Of a stretch of DNA of 64,000 bases, positions 55,291-64,000 are shown in pieces; the stretch's first letter is position 1, and each line of letters opens with the position of its first letter. The translations under genes and the position numbers were made by a program. Source of the stretch: Brachypterus glaber (lineage: Eukaryota; Arthropoda; Insecta; Coleoptera; Kateretidae); NCBI GenBank assembly GCA_958510825.1, contig OY294048.1:19733589-19797588 (forward strand), in the 5' to 3' direction. The notes under the pieces are model-generated. The model was not told where the DNA came from and did no database searches. It saw only the letters and a program-made list of their open reading frames with translations.

Positions 55291-55543
55291 CCTCGTACTA
55301 TTCTACTTAATTAAGCATCCCCTAAGTCCAGGACTTGTGTGGGCTAGTAATAGAGGGAACCACCGGCTATAACTGACTTACGAACCAATTTATAGGGAGT
55401 GTCCGCTTCACTTACGCCTTCGCCAAATTTCAATTATTAGTTAACTGAAAAAGGCAAATCGGAGCCGGTGAGAATTGAACTCACGCTATTTGTGTAGTAA
55501 ACTCGTCAAATACGACGCGGTAGTCCACTACACTAATCGCCCC
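55291..55543 (-). mobile_element. SINE copy in array unit 2
   Basis: Same as unit 1 with few substitutions. Ends in the CCTCGTACTATTCTACTTAA form also seen at 22440. Confidence 0.85.
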
Positions 55544-55968
55544 ATCATATATATGATTAAATTTTTTGTTTGGCTTGTTTGTTTTTGTTTTTGATAAAAA
55601 ATAAAAATAGAATTATGATTATAAAATAAGCGTTTCATTCAAAAAATTATAATATATATTTTACGGTTATTTTTTTAAATTAAAATTAAAGACGATTATA
55701 TTATTACAAATGTATGCGCGATTATATTATTGCGAGGTAAAAGTATGCGCGTTTTTTATTGTCGCGATAATAGTTTTCGCGGTAAGTGTTTTCTCGGTAA
55801 TAATTTTTCGCGGTAATTACTTTTTTCGCGGTGAAACCTTTCGCGGTAAATGTTTTCGCGGTAAAAATTTCGCGGTAATTTTTTCGGCTAAGTCTCCTAG
55901 ATCCGCCGTATTATACTATTCTAGCGCTTACGCACTGTGTATAGTATTTGTTTGTTTATTTGTTTAAC

Positions 55969-56220
55969 CTCGTACTATTCTACTTAATTAAGCATCCCCT
56001 AAGTCCAGGACTTGTGTGGGCTAGTAGTAGAGGGAACCACCGGCTATAACTGACTTACGAACCAATTTATAGGGAGTGTCCGCTTCACTTACGCCTTCGC
56101 CAAATTTCAATTATTAGTTAACTGAAAAAGGCAAATCTGAGCCGGTGAGAATTGAACTCACGCTATTTGTGTAGTAAACTCGTCAAATACGATGCGGTAG
56201 TCCACTACACTAATTGCCCC
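55969..56220 (-). mobile_element. SINE copy in array unit 3
   Basis: Same as unit 2. The head has minor changes (CAATTAGTG instead of CGATTAGTG). Confidence 0.85.
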
Positions 56221-56699
56221 ATCATATATATGATTAAATTTTTTGTTTGGCTTGTTTGTTTTTGTTTTTGATAAAAAATAAAAATAGAACTATGATTATA
56301 AAATAACCGTTTCATTCAAAAAATTATAATATATATTTTACGGTTATTTTTTTAAATTAAAATTAAAGATTATATTATTGCAAATGTATGCGCGATTATA
56401 TTATTTCGAGGTAAAAGTATGCGCGATTTTTATTGTCGCGATAATAGTTTTCGCGGTAAATGTTTTCTCGGTAATAATTTTTCGCGGTAATTACTTTTTT
56501 CGCGGTGAAACCTTTCGCTGTAAATGTTTTCGCGGTAAAAATTTCGCGGTAATTTATTCGGCTAAGTCTCCTAGATCCGCCGTATAATACTATTCTAGCG
56601 CTTACGCACTGTGTATAGTATAATAACAATCTTCTACGTCCTCGCTTCTCTAACAAAGATTGTATTTAAATTCGTAATGACTTATCAACAGTACCCGGC

Positions 56700-57490
56700 G
56701 TATTTCTAGTTATAGTCCAGTCTTCAAGTTAATAAAAGAGGCTTTATCTGGAAATAATTCAGGGAGTTTAGATTTTTGTTTATTAGGTAGGGTTTAAGCC
56801 CGCAAATAAATAATTTTGCGACATTGAACTCGATTTGGAACTGTCATTTTTTTATTTTTCACAAAAAACAGACTTTTTAAAATATCTCAAGATCGGTGCA
56901 TGCTAGAACAAAAAACTTTTGGTATGAAAATAAAGAGGACCAAATCTCCAACATTTTTTGTGTCATATATTTTTTTGTACGACTTAGCTAATTCACGGCA
57001 CCGCCTTAAACGTTACACAGTAGGGTTTTAGATTTTCTTTTATGACTCGGTTAGGAAGTTTTTTTTAATACAATAGTGATTCAATCGAAAATCGGTTTAC
57101 TCGAAATAATGGGGCACAAATGTGTAAATTATTAAAAAAAAAATAAATAGTTTTACGTAAATTAAAAAGAAAGTGCCAGATAGATTTTTTTCATTTTCAC
57201 CCAAAATGTTCTCAGGGGCGTGCCCAACCGACGATAAAGAATAATTTTGGTTTTTCGAAAAAAACATTAAAAATCTAAAAACGTATAGTGTTATGTTTAA
57301 GAGATATTTTAAAACGCCATTTTTTGTGAAAAACACGTTGAAAAAATGACAGTTCCAAATCGAGTTCAACGTCGCAAAATTGTTTTTTTATTTGCCTACC
57401 TACCCAATAAACCAAAAATCAAAAGTCCCTGAATTATTTCCAGCTAAAGCCTCTTTTATTGACCTGAAGACTGGACTACTACTGCTTATC
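56700..57490. mobile_element. ~780-bp inverted-repeat element
   Basis: TAGTCCAGTCTTCAAGTTAATAAAAGAGGCTTTA at the left returns as TAAAGCCTCTTTTATTGACCTGAAGACTGGACTA at the right. The arms continue through GAAATAATTCAGGGA, GCGACATTGAACTCG and TTTTTTATTTTTCACAAAAA to about 56890 and 57300. The interior has no coding domain. Confidence 0.75.
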
Positions 57491-57499
57491 AACTAGGTT

Positions 57500-58625
57500 T
57501 ACCTTCAGTATTATAAATGTATGCTGGCAGTATTTTCGCTTTAAAATTGTTTATTAAAAATGTTACTAAAACTAAACAATTTAGACATACATATAAATCA
57601 TAGACCCATAAAACCCCTTTATTTTAGGTTTCTTTCAGTCGAATAAAAACGTACTTTTTATTTTTTCTTTTCCAAAATAAAAATATACGATATGATAGCT
57701 AAAAAGATTATTTTATATTTTTTATTGCATCTACAATAAAAGCGCGTGTATTTAAAACCTTTTTTTTTAATAATTTTTATTTGGTTTGGAAAATATGAAA
57801 TTGTGTTCATTCATTATAAATTTTATGTTATGTTTCCCACTATACGCTAGAATATTAAAGTTTAATGAAAAACCAAATGACTTCCATAAAAGTTTGGTTA
57901 ATGGTTTCATTAAACTTGATTGACTTCATTATCATAAATATATAATATAGTAAAAGGATTAAAACTTTATAATACTTTTGTAAATAGTTTATTCAAATTA
58001 GGTGAAAAAACATATCTTAACCCTCCGGTGAGCGCGCCCGCGGGACGTTGCCGCATAATTTAATTTAGGGCTTTGTACCGTAATATTTGAGCAGCCCCAA
58101 CTTTGAAGTGTATTGTTTCCTGGAATATGCTCGCAAGTCAGTCAAAATTATACCGTTAAAATGAAAACAAATATTTCTTAAAATATATTAAAAATTATTA
58201 TTAAAGTAACGCTTGTTACCAGTTAAAGTTACATTAGTTATGTAGTTACTTAGTCTATTAGGAAGAACATTATTTACTGTTGATGAAAATAAAGATGGAT
58301 TTTATTAAGAATTTACCAACATTTCTTTGCCGACCATTACTACACCCCGAGAGAACAAAACAGGCTCCCAATACAAAAAATGTTTTGAACAGCTTGTATC
58401 AGAATTGATGATCAAATTACACTTACCTTTACTTCATTACTTTGTTTTCATTGCACCAACCACCAACCACCCCCCCCCCCCCCACGAAATGACCCAGTCG
58501 GGAAATTCAGCAGATGAGTAGCTTTGAGAGGAGTCACCGTTTTTCTTTGTTATTTTTTTTTTGGTTATCATATTTTTTTTGGAGGCAAAAAAATTTTGAG
58601 TCGGCAAAATTATTTTACTCAACAG
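57500..58625. other. Intergenic stretch with poly-C run
   Basis: No gene recognised. 58469-58484 is a poly-C tract within CCACC repeats. 58020-58050 is a short CpG-rich patch (GCGCGCCCGCGGGACG). Confidence 0.4.
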
Positions 58626-58631
58626 GGCAAT

Positions 58632-58818
58632 TCTATGGTAACTTACGTTACAGCCGCAGAAAAAATGACACGTTCTTTTAGATATTTTATTATATTATTA
58701 TTAAAGATTGTTTGTTATTTATTATTTTTAAAGACTGTTTCTGAAAAAATGATAATATAATAAAATATTTAAATGAAAGTGTAATTTTTTATGCGGCTGT
58801 AACGTCAGTTACCATGGA
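58632..58818. mobile_element. ~190-bp MITE
   Basis: CTATGGTAACTTACGTTACAGCCGCA at the left pairs with TGCGGCTGTAACGTCAGTTACCATGG at the right around an AT-rich interior. Confidence 0.7.
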
Positions 58819-58819
58819 A

Positions 58820-60150
58820 TGGACAGCAGTCCAATATGTTAGGCAACATAAATTTAGGTCTTCAATACCAACCCAAAAAGAAAATTCCCTAATAATATTA
58901 TATTTGGACTTTATCACAGTGCAACAAAAAATGTGCATTATATGCAAAATTATTAAAGAATACATAAAACACCTTATTAAACACAAAAACAAGTACAAAA
59001 TCTTTACACACAACGGGGTATTTATTATTACTTTAATTAAGGAGTAGGTCATAAGTTATCTAGGAAACTTTAGACCTACTGTACTGTAGCTGTGTAAAAA
59101 TTAAAAAAAAAATAGTTTTTTACTTAAAAAAAAACGAATATCTTACATTAATGTAATTTAAAATATAATCTAAAATGTTATTTTTACCTAAAATATGCAT
59201 AATTTTATTTTAAAACGATAATAATTACACTTTTATCTCTTTCTGTAGAACTTCTCTCTTTATCTAATCTAAATAGACGGCAGTCCATTACCCAACAACA
59301 TTTCTGTCAGGGGTAAAGCTTTGTTCTTGGAAGTGAAAAAAAAAAAATTTTGGATCCGCAAATTTTAGGCTTCGGCAAAATTTTGAAGGTGAGGGCATTT
59401 TTTTAGCCAACAAAATTTTTGCTAGGGGAATTTTTTTTTTTTTTGAGAAAAAAATTGTGGTAGTCGGCAAATCTTACCCTCACACCCCCTCACGACAATA
59501 AGCTCGGATCGTCCCTGAGTATACTGTAGAATGAGAAGCTTCACGGCTTGTCTTACCCAATATTATTTCATAACATCATCCATCTAAAACATTAATCTAA
59601 CTTTTTAAACCCTTTGTTCAGGGTATATTTTTATCTGGCAAACATCATACCATGAATTGTAATGTATAAAAACGAGACGGTCGTAATAAAAGTAGGATTA
59701 AAAATAAAATAAATCACGCCTCCATTATACATTTTTCTCATATTCCTACGGCACCAACTAATCAAAATGTTGTCTTGAATTTAGTCAAAGAAATACATAA
59801 AGGGATACTTAATAAATATTTCACAAATACAACAAATTACACTAATTTCAACTTTTTTCTTGCGTTCATGAAATTTTTCACATTTTCTTGTAATTTTGTC
59901 TCCTGAATCCAAATCCGTCAAGAAAATATATTTAGTTGACCGTCTTAAAGTTAATCCGCCTTTAATGCGGAAAATAAAAAAAAACATACCGGAATATGGT
60001 GTTAAGTTTAAGCAATAAAATTTTTGATACCACAGGGTATTCTGCATGAAAAAATAAGAAAAAGGTTTATATGAACATACACTGTAAAAAATTGCTGTAA
60101 TTTAATTAACCTGGTACCAATATTTAAAAAGCAAATTTTAAAGTACATTA
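58820..60150. other. AT-rich intergenic stretch
   Basis: No gene seen. The 87- and 88-codon minus-strand frames at 58789-59052 and 59781-60047 have no domain and no codon character. 59330-59480 is T- and A-rich, with GGCAAAATTTTG words repeated. Confidence 0.4.
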
Positions 60151-60152
60151 TA

Positions 60153-60539
60153 TCGTCGGCTTACAAGTAAAGAGCAAAAAATCCAAAAACATGGTTTTGA
60201 GATATTGACAAATTTAACTTTCACTGTGTTTTTTAATTTTTGTAATAATTGTTACAAAAATGCACGTTTCGCTAAACAAACACTCAGTCGCTTAGTGCAG
60301 AAACATTTGAAATAATCTACAAGTAAAACGCACTAAATGCACTAAGTGACTTAGTGCCTATTGCCAGATAAAATTTTATTCAAAATCAAACTGGTGCGTT
60401 TTGTATAGTGGGTAACTCTCTCCACCTAGAAATTAGTTCGGTTTACCTGTACATAGATCATCAAAAATTAATTACAGTACCCTAAAAATCCCATTTTTGC
60501 AAAAAAGTGACTTAGTGCCTTTTACTTGTAAGCCGACGA
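60153..60539. mobile_element. 387-bp MITE, TCGTCGGCTTACAAGTAA family
   Basis: TCGTCGGCTTACAAGTAAAG at the left and CTTTTACTTGTAAGCCGACGA at the right, with TA on both sides (60151-60152, 60540-60541). The interior holds repeated TTAGTGC words, among them the palindrome GCACTAAGTGACTTAGTGC (about 60338-60356). Confidence 0.85.
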
Positions 60540-60541
60540 TA

Positions 60542-62490
60542 TTGTAGTTTTAAAACTTGATTTTAGGATATCACGTCATCATAGTAAAGAAGGATATCGT
60601 TTTAAAGGGGATTTTTGGGCTAAATGAGAATGTTTTTTTTTTTTGTAAAGTGCAAACTGATGAAAAGAAATGATGAAAAACTGTTTAATGAGTTTATTTG
60701 TTAATTTTGATCAAAATAATTTTTTCCTTAACAATTTTTGTGATATCGTAAACGTGACAACAATCTTTACTTGCTAAATGCCTATATCTTATCTTAAAAA
60801 ATAAAAAAAAGTGACATTTTTTTTTGTGTACCTGAACATCAACATTTGGAATGTATAATAAAAACACTGTATAATATTAATTAAATGTAACACTACAGCT
60901 TAAAAGTGTCTTAAAAATTTTCATGCAAATAAAGGTATTTAACACGTTGAAAGCCACATTAAATTACTAGTCTGGGTTCACACTGTCTCATTGGACTCGA
61001 TTGCTTTACACTATTGTTAGTATAAATACATACCTCAAAAAAAAAACGGAAAAAATTAACAATAATAAAATATTTTAATTTTACAGTCAAGCTCAGTCAA
61101 CACATCACAATACACAGCCCTTGGTCCCACAGAAAAAGTTATTTTTATTTTAACATGACACGACACATCACACGAACCATCTTTAGGTGCAATGTTACCA
61201 AATCGTCCATTGACATATGTTAAAAATCGTAATTAAAATAATTAATTAAAGTATGTTCCGGGATGTAAAAAGGGCTGAAATGTTGGCTAAGTAATTATTT
61301 TTTATGTATCTATAAGCATCTAAAGCCTTATCATTTCAGGCGATTAGCCCAAAATTCGATACCCTCATAAAAGGGCAAATTTAAAAATTTAGTTAAATTT
61401 CCTATTTATAAAACAGTAAAAAAGTCGGTTTAGATCACATGGATTTTATAATTTAATCTTTATATTTAATCTTTATATTACCCCGATTTTTTTACAGTGT
61501 ACGTTGTCAAATGCTTACTAGCGTAACTAAAAAGAAACGAATTTTAGTCTATTTTTCTAAAAATAAACAGAATCATATTATGTAGCTAGGCTGGAAATAA
61601 TTTACGGACATATTATATACATTGGAGCACTTTTTTTATGTAGAATAACCCAGTAATGTCAAAAATTTGAGTAATTGAACCTAACAGTGTGTTTTAGTAC
61701 GTTCTATGTGGGTTTAAAAGGCGCTTATCTTTAGACGGATTTAAATTTATAGGATAACAATATGCAAGGAAAAAAACTTGGACGCAAAACCCCTATAATC
61801 TAGTGTTAGTGTAATTCATACTTGTGGAAGATGTAGATATTTTATCATTGTATTTTGGTTTTCATAAAAATAGTTATTTTCTTAACTAATGTATTAAGTG
61901 GATAAAATCACTTAATACACGAGTTGAGAATTAATTTTATCCAACACCTTTTATTTTTAAATAAAAATCTATAATTTTGCGAAAAATTATGTCAAAAATA
62001 TTAAGATTAAGTTTTCTTAATACTAAAATAATAGGTAGCCATGGCCTAAGTATGCCTATTAAAAATAAACAATTGCTAGTTTTACATTTCTTACAAACGT
62101 CAAAATGGACGCGGTGATGACAGAATTTTTAATAAAAACAGTATTTTATTCAAAAACTAAAGAATAATTTGGGGTTTTCTTTAATTTTTATGGTTTAAAC
62201 GTGCTTCTATTTATAGAATAGTTATAATACTTAATTAATAGGGTATGTAACTAATTTTGGGTGAGATCAAAAGCTGTACGTAAAAGAGTGGGTGAAAAAT
62301 TTTTTAGTCACTAGTGGAAAAAAACTCACTTTTGACATTTAAAATAGTGCTCAAAACAAGTGTTTCTGGTGGTGTTTTTTATGTATGATTTAAACTGACA
62401 TTTACTATTTTTACATTTTGAATACCTTTAAAGGTGTTCCGAATAGAAGACACTTTATTAATTATGTAATACATTTTTAAACATACCTAG
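60542..62490. other. AT-rich intergenic stretch, no feature seen
   Basis: No gene, RNA or structured repeat that I can support in about 1.9 kb. Confidence 0.4.
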
Positions 62491-62491
62491 C

Positions 62492-63193
62492 ATAGAATAG
62501 AATAGAATAGAATAGAATAGAATTTTATTGCCACTTAAATCTACATAAGCAAATTACAGGCAGACGTCAAAAATAATTACATAATTTTAAACGAGTTTTC
62601 ATAATTTCAATCCACATTATACCACTACACTAAGTTAACATTACATAATTACATAACACTAAGTTAACATTACATATTAAAAAATGGCATAATTTAAAGT
62701 TACATTTGATTTAAAATTAAAATTTAAAATTTCCCTCGAGAAATTCAGATTTAGAATAGAAAGGGTTGGCTAGAAAGAAACATTTAAGTTTTAACTTAAA
62801 GCTACGAAATGTTAACGTTTTAATTGAAACAGGTAGCTTATTAAAAGCTTTAATTCCTAAATACCTCGTGCTTCTTTCAAAGCTTGCCGTTCTATGTCTG
62901 GGAGTACATAGGGAGTGGGTTTGCCTTGTACCAATATCATGTAAATCCCCATTTGCTATAAATTTAGATTTATTTTTATACACAAAAACTAAAAGATTGT
63001 AAAAAAATAATGAGTATACTGTCATAATTTTGCTTTGAATAAAAAGTGGTTTGCAATGATCGATTCTGTTTGCATTGCACAATGTACGTAAAATCTTTTT
63101 TTGTATTTTTAAAATTCTATCACATATTTGTCGCTGTAAATTAAATTGGCTGACAGAGTGAAAATAAGTTGTTTTGAATGATTTAAGAACAAA
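62492..63193 (-). mobile_element. 5'-truncated LINE, 3' end
   Basis: On the minus strand: RT C-terminal coding (63193-62717), ~200 bp of 3' untranslated region and a (TATTC)n tail (seen as GAATA repeats at 62492-62523). The tail differs from those at 6580 and 14946, so this is another LINE family. Confidence 0.8.
62717..63193 (-). pseudogene. LINE reverse transcriptase C-terminal fragment
   Basis: Open for 158 codons up to the stop at 62717, without a natural start. An in-frame TGA lies at 63194-63196, just beyond the truncation point. It reads SVSQFNLQRQICDRILKIQK, then MTVYSLFFYNLLVFVYKNKS, NGDLHDIGTRQTHSLCTPRHR, YLGIKAFNKLPVSIKTL and SFKLKLKCFFLANPFYSKSEFL. This is the conserved tail of Jockey/CR1-type ORF2 proteins. 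A start at TTG 63082 would give 121 residues but has no support. The catalytic FADD region lay upstream and is missing. No stops or frameshifts within the fragment suggest a fairly recent insertion. Confidence 0.85.
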
Positions 63194-63234
63194 TCAAACG
63201 AATCCGTAAAGATATGTAATTACCTTTAAAATAT

Positions 63235-64000
63235 AATATTTTTTTTTTATTTTTTTTTTTTTTGAAAAACGAAAAATAAAAAAAAAATAATTTCCCTTTC
63301 GTGAAAAACGAAAATGTTTAAAAAACATTTCAACATTTTTCAATTTTCTTTTTTTTTATTTTCTTTTTTCGAAAATCGAAATAAAAAAAAAGTTTTTGAA
63401 AATTAAGTTATAGTTTTTTTTGTTTATTTTTTTAAGTTTAAGTTTAAAAAGTTATGGGGACTTTTTTTTAGGGGGATTAATTTTAAAATTGGTAGAATTA
63501 ATCCCTATAATAGAAGTAATTTTTCCTGAAAAAGTTACGTTAATAGGAAATTCCTTTCAGCTTTTTTCAATTTTTTAAGTTTAACCCCCCATAACTTTTT
63601 TGTTTTTGGGAGGATTACTTTCAAAAACAAAACAGATCTTCCCCTCGTAGAAATTTATTTTTCCTGAAAATTAATTCCAACCGATTTCGCCATAAAAAAA
63701 GATTTATGACGCAGTTTTTTCGCAAATCATAGTGTATAATTTTTAATAATTATAATTATTGAAATTTATACACTTTATAACGTATACAGATTGTCCGTTT
63801 TCCGACCTCAAGCATGGGTATCTCGGTTTTTATAAGAGATACAAGATCAGTTAATTTAGAAAAAAGTTGCGCATTTTTATGCTGAGCAATAGTCTGAAAG
63901 AAAATTTAACCTGACATTTTTTTTTAATTATTGAAAAAAAATTAAAAATACCGAGTTTCGTTTTTATTTTTTTGAGCGAAAACCGACAAAGCTAGACGTT
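63235..64000. repeat. Low-complexity T/A stretch and dispersed repeat
   Basis: 63240-63420 alternates long T and A runs with GAAAAACGAAAA words. 63580-63620 (CCCATAACTTTTTTGTTTTTGGG) matches 51735-51765, which is followed in both by TTTCAAAAA and a TAGAA/CATAGAA block. No gene seen. Confidence 0.5.

Larger units (their letters stand above)
54635..56625. repeat. Three-unit tandem array (period ~656-678 bp) of SINE plus CGCG block
   Basis: Unit starts at 54635, 55291 and 55969. Each holds a minus-strand SINE (~250 bp), an AT-rich spacer (TTTTGTTTGGCTTGTTTG, TTACGGTTATTTTTTTAAATT), then TATGCGCGATT and a run of TTTCGCGGTAA-type words, then GTCTCCTAGATCCGCCGTA and CTAGCGCTTACGCACTGTGTATAGTA. Units are near-identical, so amplification is recent. 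The short open frames inside are artefacts of the repeat. Confidence 0.9.

Noticed and set aside
55042..55967. Repeated ~80-codon frames in the tandem array
   Set aside because: Their FRG/NYFRGETF pattern is simply the CGCGGTAA micro-repeat read as codons.

Overview
The window is repeat-dominated, AT-rich eukaryotic DNA, most likely from an insect genome. Dense TA-flanked inverted-repeat elements, tRNA-derived SINEs, insect-type Ty3/Gypsy elements and 5'-truncated LINEs support this. A beetle is a guess I cannot confirm from sequence. I recognise no host protein-coding gene. Almost every coding stretch belongs to a transposable element.

Layout. 0-6.6 kb: two arrays of a ~98-bp tandem repeat that end in the same hairpin, a self-cleaving hammerhead ribozyme motif on the minus strand (1108-1174), a foldback element, a small TA-flanked MITE and a tandem duplication. 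6.6-13.1 kb: a minus-strand LINE 3' end split by a young, deleted LTR retrotransposon (6732-12651, 2111-bp LTRs, target duplication ATGT) that keeps only the integrase C-terminus. 14.3-24.5 kb: a nested structure. A ~1.1-kb inverted duplication encloses a TA-flanked terminal-inverted-repeat (TIR) element, which itself carries a full-length Ty3/Gypsy retrotransposon (15693-21486, LTRs with no difference I can see) and a complete SINE.

24.5-52 kb is a mosaic of palindromic TA-flanked elements, many beginning CAGGG or CCGG, with internal modules shared between families, one TTAA-flanked element, a decayed Tc1/mariner-type transposase and a cluster of perfect palindromes. 52.5-54.6 kb holds a transposase-bearing TA element at the exact centre of a larger palindromic element. 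54.6-56.6 kb is a three-unit tandem array built from a SINE plus CGCG-rich micro-repeats. 56.7-63.2 kb holds more MITEs and a 5'-truncated LINE.

How the parts work together. The intact-looking Gypsy element encodes Gag and Pol in different frames, joined by a textbook -1 frameshift cassette: slippery GGGAAAC, a 5-nt spacer and a 13-bp perfect stem. It also has a lesion in RNase H. The non-autonomous elements (MITEs, SINEs, the deleted LTR element) carry no complete enzymes and would depend on proteins supplied in trans. The observations most worth checking are the hammerhead ribozyme, the frameshift cassette, a covarying LINE 3' stem-loop, and the tendency of TA-inserting elements to lie at palindrome centres.
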